This document shows positions 11,790 through 24,640 of a stretch of 64,000 bases of DNA, piece after piece. The stretch spans positions 92,282,334-92,346,333 of the forward strand of contig JAUPFV010000004.1 of NCBI GenBank assembly GCA_036936605.1, written 5' to 3'. The position numbers were made by a program, and so were the translations under genes. How positions within the stretch are numbered: position 1 is the first letter of the stretch; every line of letters begins with the position of its first letter. This stretch comes from Limnanthes douglasii subsp. nivea (Eukaryota > Streptophyta > Magnoliopsida > Brassicales > Limnanthaceae). A model generated the notes under the pieces. The model was not told where the DNA came from and ran no database searches. It saw nothing but the letters and a program-made list of their open reading frames with translations.

Positions 11790-12654
11790 ACAAATATGGG
11801 GGACTTGTCATGTTTTTTAGCCGTATTAATAACTATCCACCATGTTATGTCTAAATCCATCGGATATAATTCCAAGGTCAAGATTTTCATGCCACTTCTT
11901 AGGTACTTGCTTAAGACCATATAATGACTTTACAACCCTACATACCTTAGACTTATTCACGGGGAGTACATAACCTTCGGGTTATTCCATGCAGATATCT
12001 TCATCGAGATCTATATTTCTTACATACATTTGGTTAATATTTAAATTGTATACATATTCAATTGCAAACAACATCCCAATACTTGTAATTCTCACAATCG
12101 GAGCATATGTGTTAAGTAATTTATTCATGTATTTTCTTAAAAACATTTAGCTACAAACTTTCCTTAAAGACTTGAATGGTACCATATGTATGACATATCT
12201 TCCGAAATTATTATTTACAACCAATTGGTTCTGAACCTGAAGTTAAATCAACAAATTCTCAAGTATGATTAAATATTATTGAATTAATTTCATTATATAT
12301 GACCTCTTGCCAAAATGCAGATGCTCATGATGTTTTCTTTTTGTAAGATTTAGGGGTGTATTCCAAAGAAACCACTATCATAATTTTCTAGGTGATTTAT
12401 CCATAACTTATATCTACAAAGTAGAAACAAATATTCTGAGAATCTATCTCATCGGATCCTAGACCTTTAGGTATTTTCTCCCGTAGACTTTTACGAGGTT
12501 CACGTGGTTGCTCTTTAACCAAATATGCTTCTGCAAAGTCCTTATCTTTTTTTCTACTATAGTATTAGTCATATTATCGTTAAATAACTTGGAATAATAA
12601 AATTATGCCTCTCTCAATTCAAATGCATATTATAATCCAGGTCTAATAACATAT
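11790..12654 (-). pseudogene. Ty1/copia reverse transcriptase remnant, left part
   Basis: On the minus strand, pieces read FWQEVIYNEINSI, FVDLTSGSEPIGCK, GTIQVFKESL (about 12320-12140), DEDICME*PEGYVLPVNKSK and SLYGLKQVPKKWHENLDLG (about 12010-11880). These are the classic successive motifs of a copia RT (W..A...E, G.KW, YGLKQ..R.W). Stops and shifts are frequent. The integrase part of the same element lies beyond element B, at 23544 onward, so B split it. Confidence 0.8.
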
Positions 12655-13074
12655 TGATAAGGAAAGGAAAATATAAATAATAACAAGGTTTATTATATTA
12701 AATATAAAGGCTAAATTCATGTCTTTAGTGATAAAAGACTAAACTAGAGCAAACATAGGGGATAAGGGGGCTAAATGATATACCCTTAGAACTTGTTTGT
12801 AAAGAGTAAATGAGTGTGGTGAGAAATCCACCTTAACAGTGGTAATCATGTAATTTTACTATTCACCGCATGTACTATATAAACGATATTTCCATTTGGG
12901 GAAAATGGTCGATGATTAGTCAATTATTGCTACATTTATTCCTTTTGTCTCTTTATTTCTCTACTAAATACTGATTCTCTAACTAAAAGTATCTGATACA
13001 AACATTTCTTGACTGACGCTCTCCTATGAACATTTCCGCATCTGAACTTACCTAAGAATTATCTAAGTTCATCA
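12655..13074 (+). repeat. 5' LTR of element B
   Basis: A 420-bp direct repeat of 23112-23543, starting TGATAAGGAAAGG and ending AAGTTCATCA. A TATATAAACG box lies near 12876. The primer site follows directly. Confidence 0.93.
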
Positions 13075-13095
13075 GTGGCACCGTCTGTGGGAACA
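13075..13095 (+). other. Primer binding site of element B
   Basis: TGGCACCGTCTGTGGGAAC starts one base after the LTR. TGG at this point is expected for pairing with the CCA end of a tRNA. I do not assign the tRNA. Confidence 0.65.
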
Positions 13096-13155
13096 TGAGT
13101 GGTACCTGGAATTAACGTTCCAAAACCATAAAAATAATATAAAGTATAAAAAACA

Positions 13156-14760
13156 ATGGAAACTGAAATTTGTGGAGAGTTGGAGGCAAATCCAATAAAT
13201 AACTTGATCGGAGTCGTATATGGAGATCATCTGATGGAAGAGCAAGTGACAAATGAAGGAAACGACTATAATCGATATGCTGAAGAGCTCTTTGAAGAAT
13301 CTGTCTTGGTTTCCAGGAAAAAAGAGTTGCTGGAGGATATTGAAAGGCTAAACGCAGAAAAAAAAAGCGATAATAAGCTCAAGAAGAGTCAAATCATAAG
13401 TCCGGCGAGAGCGCTTCGTGACAAATCAAACTCAAGATATCAATTAGTCTGAGTAAAGGCATCGGAGGACTTGTCATCGATCTCCCAAAAGACGAGCTAG
13501 ATCTGAACAACGATACAAATCAGCAAAATCTAGTAAGTATACTTCTCTTAGTTCAGATGAATTCTTATCCTCAGATACCAATGCTAAGTATAAAGCATAT
13601 CAGAAACAAAAAGGTTCAAGGTTGTATAAAAGTTCTCATTGGACTAGTTGGAGAACTAAAAGTTTGAGGAAGAAGAAGTACGATCGTGGGAAGAGAAAAT
13701 TATACTCCGAAGAGCCCGACAAAGCGGTGAATGTAATTCGACCAGAATATGTAACTCCTCGGAGACAGCTTTAATCTAAAAGCTACAATCAAGATTATTG
13801 AGTCAGTAATCAGTTTACTTTTCTGACCGAGCAGAGACTCCACATGGCTGCGAACGAAGGACCGAGGGGAAGCGCTTATAAAGGCGGACATAATTAGATA
13901 TTATCTTCACTCTCTTCTGAAATTTTATCCGAACATCTCCCAAAGTGGTTCGACATATCCAAGTTGGAAAATTTTGATGGAACACAAGACCCAGATAATC
14001 ACATTGAACAATTCCAGAATTTCATTATCAATTACGATGATGATGACAAGTTTCAAGAATGTTGCATCAAAGTGGTATAACCGTTTACCTCAAGGGTGTA
14101 TAAAGAATTTTGATATGTTTTGAATTATGTTTCGACATCACTTTGTTGGAAGCAAAACATTCCGAGAAAACAGGGATACTATTATTTACTGCAGATAGAA
14201 AGTTGGTGAGAGTCTAAAAGAGTATACGAAACGTTCGATTCAAGTTAAGAAAAATATGGAATTTTGTGAAGACAAAGTGGCTATGGCTGCTTTCTGAATG
14301 GGTTTGCTTCCGGGGTGATGAAAGATAATGTCGCAGAGACGCGGACTATGACATCTGGAGCATTGTTGGACCAAATAGAGAAACGAATTCTAGTTGAAGA
14401 AACTAGAGGTTCAGAGATAGAGTCAATGTCTTAGTTCTACCAGGATTCGACCGTGATAAGAGCCAGTCCACCACCAGTGAATGTCCGACCACTTGTATCA
14501 CATCCAACGATCGCATTCCGACCCCAAGCACCAATTCAAGCCATAAACCAAGCACCTTAAAGGGTAGTCAATACTCAACAGTAAACACTTGTAATCAACA
14601 CTCAACAGTTTGTCCGACCCGTGTCCGACAAGTGGGTTTGACCCGCTCATTATGCTGAATTGATGAGTGTGTATCAACTATATTTGAGAAGACACATTCG
14701 GATGTACACTTTCGTAAGCCCTTCCCAATGCAGACTCCAAGGTAGCATAGAAAAAATAAA
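13156..14760 (+). pseudogene. Element B gag remnant
   Basis: The open start METEICGELEANPINNLIGV runs 98 codons with a coiled-coil-like KKELLEDIERLNAEKK. Later fragments give WFDISKLENFDGTQDPDNHI (about 13950), DDDDKFQ, KWYNRLPQGC-like, then ASGVMKDNVAETRTMTSGAL and the short spacer TLKREIQYLIENGK, matching the gag domain of element C (KMEKYDGSTDPDNHLEQ). Retrotransposon gag forms the particle that packages the RNA. Several stops and frameshifts are present. Confidence 0.75.
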
Positions 14761-15189
14761 TATTGTCAGTATCATGAGGATATCGGGCATAATACAAAAG
14801 ACTATATGACGCTAAAAAGAGAAATACAATATTTGATAGAAAATGGGAAGGTAATCAATTTTATGAAGAAGAATTCTACAGTTTCTCTCAAGCAAGAAAT
14901 CGTTCCTAAGCAATAGGATGCGATGATGATATCAGAAACAATTGATGAAGAATCCATAGATGCATTCGATATTTCTAGCTGAGTATTTGGACACAAAGTC
15001 GGGCATGAATAGTATAAACATGGTACAAAAACCGATAACAAGGGACAAGGTTAGTGAGTTATGTGCTTTCTTTGAATCACTAACACTTTTTGGGGGAGAT
15101 ACACTTGCAGGAATATCAAATTACTCTCGGAAGAGATACATAGTTAGTCTAGCAACAAAATTGGAAGCAGGCGCTTCAACACATATGTA

Positions 15190-18100
15190 AAGAAAATTAT
15201 CCCAATACTTTCCTTCGAACATGATAATATGAGAGGCATATCTGCTCCGCATGAGGATGCAGTAGTAATCGGAGCCGTGATAGTGGGAAATGAGATAAGA
15301 AAAATTCTGATTGATACTGGTAGTTCATGTAACATAATGTTTATGCTTAAAGCCAGATATTAACCCACCAACAAACTTGCGATCGGACTGAACGATAGTT
15401 ATATTCATCGGAGCTACTGCAGAAGTAGTCGGAGAGTTCGAAGGGATGGTGGAGTTGGACCGAGGACCATTCAAGAAAATAGTTACAGTTTTATTTGTAG
15501 TGGTGGATACTCTCACATCTTACAGCGCTATCTTCGGAAGGTCTTAGTTGTCTAAAATGCATGTCGTTACATCTACTATCCATCAGTGTTCGAAGTACAT
15601 AGTAGGAAGCAACATGGGAACAGTAAGAAGTATCCAGAAGATGTCAAGCGAATATTATCGAGCAGCATTGGCCCCTAAGCAACTTAAGAGGGTTGGTCGA
15701 AAGAACAATAACAATCAGTGGGGGCTCCCTTTGAGTCCGATCCCGTGGATGATCTGAGGGAAGCCCTCAGGTTCATGGTCCCAGATGATAGCTTTAAGGA
15801 TCATGTCTTATTTCAGGGTAAAAGCCTCAAAATCGTCACGAGATTATCCCAGGTGGTAAAAGAAAGTTTAATCAAATTTATTTCAACAAAATTAAATTTT
15901 CTTGTATGGTGTACAGAGGATGTCATAGGGGTTCCAACATTCATCTGTCATAAGTTTGTGGTACAAAACAATGTTCGGCCGATCATATAAAAGAGGGTAT
16001 CTTTTTCTCAAGAAAAAGTTAAACCTATAATGACAGAGGTTGATCGTTTAACCAAAGTAGGTCACATACATGAGTCACAATATTCTTTGTGGACTGCTAA
16101 TCCAGCCCTAATAAAGAATAAAAATAGCAAGTGGCGAATATATGTGGAGTTCACCGATCTAAACAAGATTTGCCCCAAATATCCTTTCCTTATGCCCAGA
16201 ATAGATCAGTTGGTTGATTCAACATCTGGAAATCGGTTGTTATATTTTATAGATGCCTATGACGGGTATAATCAGATACAAATGGACCCAACAGATTAAA
16301 AGAGCACAACTTTTATTATCGGAAGATGTTTACACTGTTACAAGGTAATGTCATTCGGGTTGAAGAATGCTTGAGAAACTTACCAGCGATTAGTAAACAA
16401 AGCTTTCGAGTGTCAAATTGGAAGAAATTTTGAGGTTTACATTGATGACATGTTAGTCAAAATCTTAAAAGATGAAAATCATTTGGCTGACTTAGAAGAA
16501 ACTTTTGCCAGTTTGACAAAGATAAATCTGAAATTGAATTCGGAAAAATGCACGTTCGGGGTAAGATACGGATTTTTTTTAGGATACATAGTCAGTGAGC
16601 AGGATATTGAAGCCGATCTGGTACAATTAAAGGCTCTGTGTACTATGGCCTCACCAAGAACAGTCAAAGAGGTACAAATATTGACTGTAAGATTGACAGT
16701 GTTGAATAGGTTCATATCGCGGTCCTCGGATAAGTGCGATCATTTCTTCCAAGTGCTGAGAAAAGGAAATTATTTTGATTCGACTCAAGAATGTTTGATT
16801 GCTTTTCACCATATCAAAGAATACATTTCTTCACCGGAAATCTTGACAAAGCCAAATCCGGGGGAAAAGTTATACATCTATTAGGCAGTGTAAGATTTCA
16901 CGGTGTGTGCAGTTTTAATCCGAGAAGAGGGAAATGTTCCAAGGTCGGTATATTAAATGAGTAAAATCTTCTGGATGCTGAGAAGCGATACCCCAGGTTA
17001 GAAAAGCTAGCCATTGCACTAGTTACATCTGTGCCAAAAATGAGGCCTTACTTTCAGGCTCATTCAATTGTCGTACGAACATCTTTTCCGTTGAAGAATA
17101 TTTTACAAAATCCCGATGTGTCGAGAAGAATGATGAAGTGGTCTGTTGAACTTGGAGATTATGATATTGAATTTGAACCTAGAACTTCTCTTAAAGCACA
17201 AACGTTAGCTAATTTTTTAGTTTAGTTTCACTGTGATTGGAATGAAATGGAAGTTGATGACGAAAAACTTGAAACATAATGGACAGTCCGAAGCGAAGGG
17301 GGTTCAAGCTCGTCTGGTTGTGGAGCAGGTGTACAATTGGTATCTCCAGAGGGAATCATAATGTATCAAGCTATCTGATTCAGGTATAAAACATCGAATA
17401 ATGAAGCCAAGTATGAAGCTGCTTTGGTAGGCTTAAGACTTGCTAAACTTTGTGGAGCTAAAAGAGTAAGGTTGATAAGTGATTCACAACTTCTTGTGAA
17501 CCATGTATCGGGCCGGTAGGAGGCAAGAAAAGATCACTTAGTAAAATATTTAGGGGGTTTTGAAGGCTTTAACTTTGACTTTCGAAGGCGCCAGATACGG
17601 ACACATCCACATGGCTGAAAATTTAGTGGTTGATTCTTTGGCTAAAACATCTTATTCAGAGGAGTACCCTTGGATAGTCATACAAGGAAACCCTTCAATT
17701 ATTAACGGGTTCTAATCAGTTGAAGGATGTGTTAAAGTCTTCCAAATTTCTACAGGTATAGCAAATGATTGGAGGAGTGAGATACAAGAATTCTTAGTGA
17801 AAGACGTATTACCAGTTGATAAGGTGATAGCTAAAAGAATACGATTCAAGGCATACAGGTATGTTGTACTATATAAAAAAAAATTAGTCGCCCTTTACTC
17901 CGATGTTAGGAAATAATGAATCGCAAATGATACTTTCAGAGTTGCATGACGGGAAGGATCAGCACATTGTGGCTACAAAATATTAATATGAAGAGTCCTT
18001 CTTGTTGGGTATTACTGCCTGAACCTCTCCTTGGATGCTAAGGAATTAGTGCAGAAATGCGATACTTGACTATGATTTGCTAACGCGATCCATGCACCGG

Positions 18101-18992
18101 GTGTACCCCTCGAATCCATACCTGAGTCTTTACCATTTGACGGATGGGGCATTGATCTGGCCGGACCTTTACCAATGACATCAGGAGTTCGGCAGACAAT
18201 CATTGTTGCAGTCGATTATTTTTCTAAGTGGGTAGAAGCTGAGCCTTTGGCAGGGACAAGAGCTAAGGACGTGATCAGATTTATTGTCTCTAACATCTGT
18301 TGTCGCTTTGGGGTTCCAAGGAAAATTACAATGGATAACGAACCACAGTTTGATAACAAAGAGATGAAAGTTTTTTGTGCATCAAAGGAGATACAACAAT
18401 GCTTCTCAGCATCTTTTCATCCCCAAGCAAACGACCAAGTCGAGGTGACTAATCGGAAAATTTTAGATGGGCTAAATAAGAATTTGGAGGGTAAGGCTGG
18501 AAAATGGCCAGATTATCTACAAGAAGTTTTGTGGGCTTATAGAATAAATTCTCGGACCACAACTCAAGAGTCACCATTCACACTCATATATGGGATGAAC
18601 ACAATAGTACTTTCATAAACAATTTTCCCATCATTCAGGCTTATTGAATATTTTGAGGAAACAAATGACAAAAGAAAGCGCACAGAGTTGGACCTGATAG
18701 AGGAAAAGAGAAGAAGGGGACAACTAAATTCTTTATATTATCAGACTCTAATGAGAAGTCGATATGCGTTAAAAGTTAAAAAAAACAGGATTTCAAAGAC
18801 GGGGACAATGTTTTGAGGAAAGTATTCCTTCATATGAAAGAAAATAGGCTGGGAATGTTTGCTTCTAATTGGGAGGGTCCGTACACGATAACAAATAAGA
18901 TGAAGTCGGGGACGTACAAATTCAAAGATAAAGAAGGATAAGATCTTCCCCACCCTTAGAATATTGAACACCTCAAAATTTATTTAGAGTGA
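15190..18992 (+). pseudogene. Element B pol remnant (protease, RT, RNase H, integrase)
   Basis: The protease shows APHEDAVVIGA and LIDTGSSCNIMF near 15240-15345, so the catalytic Asp is kept. RT spans about 15718-16884 with FTDLNKICPK, NQIQMDP and YIDDMLV (16437-16457), with stops between. RNase H pieces run 17031-17700 (RPYFQAH..VVRTSFPLKN; GAKRVRLISDSQLL). Integrase shows WGIDLAGPLP (about 18150), AVDYFSKWVEAEPLAG, TMDNEPQFDNKE and QANDQVEVTNR, so DDE residues are mostly readable although NG has become NE. It ends NIEHLKIYLE and TGA at 18990-18992. The same order and ends as A and C support one lineage. Confidence 0.88.
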
Positions 18993-19042
18993 ATGAGTAA
19001 CTACGTAAACATTTTCTTTATCAGCTTATGTAAGTATCGGTG

Positions 19043-19093
19043 TCATACTCTTTCCTACCCTGGTGGCACCATAAAAGGTTTTAATGAGGTGTC
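19043..19093 (+). other. Conserved non-coding block after pol, copy in element B
   Basis: Starts CATACTCTTTCCTACCC and ends GGTTTTAATGAGGTGTCC, 50 bp after the pol stop. See the matching copies at 3946-3993 and 34642-34694. Confidence 0.7.
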
Positions 19094-19139
19094 CTAATAA
19101 CCAACTTATATGTAAAATTCATTTGCCATCTTAAAATGA

Positions 19140-19400
19140 CTCGCATAATGTTCATCTTTTTTAACTCAAAAGGCATTCAAAAAAATTGAACAATAATGTT
19201 CATCTTTTTGAACTCAAAAGAAATTCCAAAAAAGTTTTGACAATAATGTTCATCTTTTTTAACTCAAAAAGACATTCCAAAAAAGTTTGGACAATAACGT
19301 TCATCTTTTTTAACTCAACAACCATTCCAAAAACGTTTGGACAGTGATGTTCATCTTTTTGGGCTCAAAAGATACTCCAAAGAAAGCGTTCATTATTTTG
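19140..19400 (+). repeat. Tandem repeat of about 50 bp, five copies, inside element B
   Basis: GTTCATCTTTTT recurs at 19150, 19198, 19248, 19299 and 19349 (spacing 48, 50, 51 and 50), with a degenerate sixth start at 19388. Each unit carries AACTCAAAAG and ATTCCAAAAAAGTTTGGAC. It lies between the pol end and the antisense gene, where Tat-lineage elements are known to bear tandem repeats that can seed satellite DNA. Confidence 0.9.
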
Positions 19401-19774
19401 AACCAAGAGTAATGGTCATCAAAGTTTTCATTGCTTTAAACCTGAGTCAAACACTTTCACATAAAAGATCTTTTACCTAAGAATCAAGTTGATATAAAAA
19501 AAATGAAAGATTGTTTAATGAATCTGAATTATAGAAAAAAGATCATATTAAGAAATTATTTATCCGAGTGGGGGAACATGGGTAAAAGATCTTTAAGTAA
19601 AAAAGTTTCATATGGAAAATTTTGTATTAAGAAAAGAAGTATGAAAACAAATTTGAAAAGCAGAGATATCTCATCCAAAGTTCTTACAATATGAAGGTTT
19701 TCATACAAAACAAAGTCCCACATGTTTATGTTTACAGATGATCAACAAAACAAGGATTATCACGTTGAACAATA

Positions 19775-22492
19775 CTATTCGGATGCAGTGTTTTCTTTAT
19801 TGTCTTCTGAAGAGCTAGATGCAGAGGAGGAACTTTCTGAGTCACTGCTAGTTTCCAAATATTCCATAGAGACACCTACCGGACGGTGTCTTTCAATAAC
19901 ACGATGTCAAAGACTACCTACATTCAGTCTAGAAAACTTTTTATGCATCTCTAACACCAGGGAAAACTTCATGTTAGCATTTCTTTCTTCGAGACGAGAC
20001 TTAATACTGACAGCATACGTATCCAAACTTTTCTTCTTCTCAGTTTCAAAATTCTTCTTCAAATATTCGTAGGATTTAGAAAGCTTTTCAATGTTTGTGA
20101 CAGCCCGTTCAAAATATGACTTGGTCATTTGAAAAGTATCATAAAGACCGTCAACAGTAGTGTTCGTTTCGGTGTCTTTTATGATAAAGCGCTCCCTCTC
20201 CTCGTCAAACTTTTCTTTTTCCTCGGTGAGTTTAGTCTATAAGAAAGTGATTCTGGATAAGCAATCATCGGACGTGTTTTTCTCTTGAGTAAGCTCGTCT
20301 TCAACCTTCTTCAACTGGGAAGATATCTTTTTATCCTTGTTTTCCTTTCGACAAGAGCAGCATCACGAAGTAATTTATTCAACTCGTTGGCAACAAAGTC
20401 ATTTATATAAACATCAATGACAAAATCTCATCAAGATCTGGGTCAACTATAACGACTTTCTTGATGAGGGGTAAGCTCGGACAAGATGTGTTGTCACTTT
20501 CCTCTTCACTATCGATTATCTTCTTTTGTTTCTCTTCAGCAGTGAGCCTCTTCGGCCTTACAGCCCCTACTCTCCCAGCTGGTCTTACTTCAACCGAATT
20601 TTTGTTGTCAACATTCATCTGGTTTTCTTCCCAGACACTAGCCCGAGGGCCTACCCAGATATCAATTTGTTGCTCCAGTTAGACTTTTGTTAGTCGTTCC
20701 TCTTGAGCTTCATTCCTTTGGTCCCCTTGGACTTCAGTTCTCCACTCTTCTTAGATGTCATTCTTCGAGCCTGCATCCTCCTTGGTTTGTTCATCCTCCT
20801 CTTCGGGTTTCTCAGCATCCTGATGACTGCAAGCCCGAGCTTAGGTAGGAAGAAAAACCATGTTGTCCAAGCCTTTCAATCGCTTGAGAATATCATCTTC
20901 CGGGGGGTACCATGAGTTTGGACATGGATTTCTTCAGACCCGGATCGTATCTCCAAAGATTACTTCTAGCCAAGTTCATTGGCGTGAAGCTCCAGTGAAA
21001 CTTGTAGCTCTAGTTAGCACCCGCCCAGATACTTAGCCTCTCAAAGATTTTCTTCGCGGATTTCGCATAGTCTTTAAAGGGTTTGGTAATTCCTTCTATG
21101 GATATTCAAAAGGAGATATTTTAAGCTGACTAATTCTAATAAGTAAAATAGTATAAAACATGTGGATACAAACCTCGCCCAGACCACTTCAGAGTCAACC
21201 GATGGGGAAGCTCTTGAGAATCCTAAAAACGGTCTCCAATAGCCCAGAGATAAAAATAAATTGTTGCTTCCATTTTTTGTCGGCTTCTAAGAAGTCCTTG
21301 ATCACCTTGTATTGCCTTGCAAAACCAAGATAATAAATTGGGTAATGAGAGTTCTTAACTACACCTGAGATGGAGAAACGTTGTTATATGGAAAATGTTG
21401 TCTTGGAAATTCTAGAGGCCATGATGCAGACCATGAGTGTATACCACATATTAGGACCAACTTGAGAGAGGAAAAATCCAATAAGATTGAATTACTCAAC
21501 TAAATCAGGATCCGGAGGCAAGCGAAGGCCCCAGTTCGGTGTAGAGAACTAACTCATGATCACAAACGGATAATGGTGTCTCTCCAACAATGGGAAATCG
21601 AATAGTAACATGTCCAGGGATCGCCCATCGGTCTCTGAGTTTCACATCCTCGGTCGGTGGAAGTATTTGTATTTCACCTTGTAAAGGGCAATCAGATGCT
21701 TAACCTCAATATCACGAAAATTGTCCCCCAAAATGTCTTCTATATTCGAGGGCAAGTTTGAGGCACGTCTCTTCTTTTTCTTTTTCTTATCCTTTTTCAT
21801 CGGGGAAGTTTCTTCTTGCTGACGAGGGGGGTCCGTTATAACCTCTACGGCTGGAGAAGATGTTCCTTGATTTTGCACAGAATGTGTGTGGGAAAATCAC
21901 CGCTGAGACAGCTTGTAGGGGTTGCACTTCAACCATAATTTACATCGTTCTTTTCCTGATCACTGCTCGACTCGTCAATCAGATTTTTCTCTTGAATTTC
22001 AAGGATGGATTTCAAAACTTGTTCCAGTCGAACGTTCCTTGAAGAAAGTCTCCGGGGGCTGAATTTGGGAGTTGTTTGAGCAGACACTTGAGGAGCTACC
22101 TAAGGAGTTGCAGTTGAAGAAGAAATCTTAACTCGGATAGACTTCGTAGGTGGGTCCGAGGATCTTTTCCTCTTAACATGATCTTCTTTATTTACTTCAT
22201 TATTTTTTTTCTTTTTCATTGCTCATTGTTAAGAAAGGAGAAGATTTGCGTGCAATTTCAGATGAAGAAGGTTCAACCTTGTTATTTCTTGAACAAGCTT
22301 GACCGGGGGCTGAGTAGCAAGGGAAATGCATTCCTGGAGAGGGGACCAGTTATCACAAAAGTTGACCTCGAAAATGTCTACATGCGTTGGATACCCTCTG
22401 CCATTAGAAGGTCTACGTTTAGCAGTCTTGTTTGAGATATTGAACCACCTCCAAAGTTTATATCTTTCGAGATTGATAAACTCTTCAGGCAT
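19775..22492 (-). pseudogene. Antisense extra gene of element B, broken
   Basis: Runs opposite to pol. Likely start MPEEFINLERYKLWRWFNIS at 22492; this N-end differs from A and C. The core keeps LGDNFRDIEVKHLIALYKVK (about 21720), then RWAIPGHVTIRFPI..ETPL (about 21630-21580) and LVLYTELG, matching KWGIPKNVKIRIPI..ETPM and EIVIFTELFNWG of element C. An intron at 21096-21173 (78 bp, GTTTGTATC to ATCCATAG) sits where C and A have theirs. Downstream are a Lys-rich section (about 20550), a coiled-coil-like ERAVTNIEKLSKSYEYLKKN (about 20100) and a Ser/Asp/Glu tail ending at TAG 19775-19777. Many stops make it a pseudogene. Confidence 0.72.
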
Positions 22493-22616
22493 GAAAGACT
22501 GAAAAATAATTCGATTTGAAACTTATCTCTCTCTCTCTTGAATAGGTTTTTTTTTCTACACAAGGATAAGCAGAAACAAACAAAATACGTAAACTTAGGT
22601 TTAGAGAAAGAGACAG

Positions 22617-22626
22617 GTATTTATAG
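22617..22626 (-). promoter_or_regulatory. TATA box for the antisense gene of element B
   Basis: TATAAATACC on the minus strand, about 130 bp upstream of the likely ATG at 22492. It is followed by a pyrimidine-rich leader, as in a plant 5' untranslated region. Confidence 0.5.
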
Positions 22627-23111
22627 TGAAACTATGGGTATTAAAAGGCAGAATGTCAAAAGTCAGTTTCAAAAATTTCTTTGACATGTTACCTTTCTTA
22701 CGAACAGTTTCAAATAATGCGCCAATATGCAGTGGTGGACACACGCCATGTGGCCAGAAGTGACTCTATTGCCTAAGATATTTCTGACATTATAACGGCT
22801 AGGCAAAGACACACGAGATTAAAAGAAATGATGGTTTAGGTGAGGTCACTGGGACCAGAGGTGAGGTCATAAATTCGAACAAGTCCAATACCACATAATC
22901 CTAGGGGTTTGTCATAAATAAATTTATTTATAGAACACAAGTAACAAAGTCGTCCGATCAGAGTATGAGGTAAGAGTGATTGGGTATAAGTGCAGGAGAT
23001 CATACAAAGAAGCTCGAAAGTCATAAGGTTCGAGGAGGTTCGAAAGGAAGGAATAATAGCTTTCATCAATCAGTCTTCATTCAAGTATCTTCACAAGGAC
23101 TAGGGGGCTAC

Positions 23112-23543
23112 TGATAAGGAATGGAAAATATAAATAATAACAAGGTTTATTATATTAAATATAAAGGCTAAATGCATGTATATAGTGACCAATGACTAAA
23201 CTAAAGCAAACATAAGGAATAAGGGGGCTAAATGATAAAACCTTAGAACTTGTTTGTAAAGAGTAAAAGAATGGGGTGAGAAATCCACTTTAACACTGGT
23301 TATCATGTAATTTTACTATTCACCTCATGTGTCTAATATATAAAGGACATTCCCTTTTGGGGAAAAGGCCAATGATTAGTCAATTATTCTTACATGTATT
23401 CCTTTTGTCTCTTTCTCTCTCTACAAAATACTGATTCTCTAACTAAAAGTATCCGATATAAACATATCTTAGACTAACGCTCTCCTACGAACATTTCCGC
23501 ATCTCCGCATCTAAACTTACGTAAGAATTATCTGAGTTGATCA
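23112..23543 (+). repeat. 3' LTR of element B
   Basis: Direct repeat of 12655-13074, preceded by a purine tract. It has a short internal duplication of CATCTCCG near 23505. It ends TTGATCA and is followed by CATAT, the target duplication. Confidence 0.93.
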
Positions 23544-24640
23544 CATATAAGCTTTGTTATTAGTTGCATACCCAATAAACACAATCTTATAGATTTATGA
23601 CCAAATTTTATTCTTCTTGGATTCGTGTTTTTGTAAATTGCTAAACACCCCCATATTTTGAAATATTCAATATTTAGATTTCTCGATCTTCATAAATCAT
23701 ATAGATATATTTATATGTTTTAAGTGGAATGCGATTAACTATATGACATGTATGTCGAATAGTTTTATCCCATATATAAATATAACTTAAAATTAACTAG
23801 CATGACATTGGTCATCTCAGTTAAATTTCTATTTTTATGTTAACCCAATCTATTTTTGTTACCGTATATAAGGCATCAAACATTGATTAATTATCGCATA
23901 CTCTTTGCAAAAACTAGAAATTTCTCCTTAGAAAACATTTCAACTTCTATTACTAAGAAAGATTCTAATCTTAGTGTCTTACTGATTCTCAACTTCTGCT
24001 TTTAAGATTTTATAAGTCTGTTTTTTACAATTCTTTTCATCATGATATGTCCTATATGAGAATGTCTACCATGTTATAACAGATAATCGTTACGAGAGCA
24101 AGAATAAATATAATTCTTCATTATAGCCACTAAATTTTCAGAATTAAATAGTTTCACCATTGTGTTACTAGAGTATCATTTCCCAACAAAGATAGTTTCT
24201 TTTGCCAAAACTAGTTTACCAAATTCATACACTAAACGAAATTCTAAATTTAACACAAAGATCACCACAAACCAAATTTTTGTTTATTTCCGAAACATAT
24301 AAAATGTTGGTGAGATTCATCATTTTTCGATCAATAAATATGAACTCGATATTTCCACGTTATTCCACTTTTGATATATTGATGTTTCCTATTTTCACCT
24401 CACATGCATCACTGCTTATTTCAGTTGATCTGAATAGATCTCTATCATGGACAACATGTATTGGTGGACATGTATCATACCACAAACCAAAGGATTTTTC
24501 TTCCACAATATTGACTTCCATCACAATTTTCACAATTTCATCTATCACATTGTTTATACTCTCACTCATCTTATGAAGATTGAAATTTATTCCAAAATAG
24601 CAAAATCTATAATAAACATAACACACAATTCTACTTAATT
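23544..24640 (-). pseudogene. Ty1/copia protease and integrase remnant, right part
   Basis: On the minus strand, WYDTCPPIHVVHDRDLF (about 24480-24430) fits a copia protease/spacer. Then VYEFGKLVLAKETIFVGK, HGRHSHIGHIMMKRIVKNRL (about 24085-24030), MTNVMLVNF and YFKIWGCLAIYKNTNPRRIK to about 23560 fit a copia integrase with a large internal loss. It reads on into the RT pieces left of element B. Copia order protease-integrase-RT is thus kept, with B inserted between integrase and RT. Confidence 0.8.

Larger units (their letters stand above)
12655..23543 (+). mobile_element. Complete Ty3/gypsy retrotransposon B (Tat-like), nested in copia
   Basis: Bounded by LTRs at 12655-13074 and 23112-23543 that both start TGATAAGGA and end in CA, flanked by the 5-bp duplication CATAT (12650-12654 and 23544-23548). 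Inside are a primer site, gag, protease, RT, RNase H, integrase, a conserved block, a 50-bp tandem repeat, an antisense extra gene and a purine tract (ACTAGGGGGCTAC, about 23099-23111). The LTRs differ at many positions and all frames carry stops, so the insertion is old. It interrupts a minus-strand copia element whose pol reads on from one side to the other. Confidence 0.93.
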
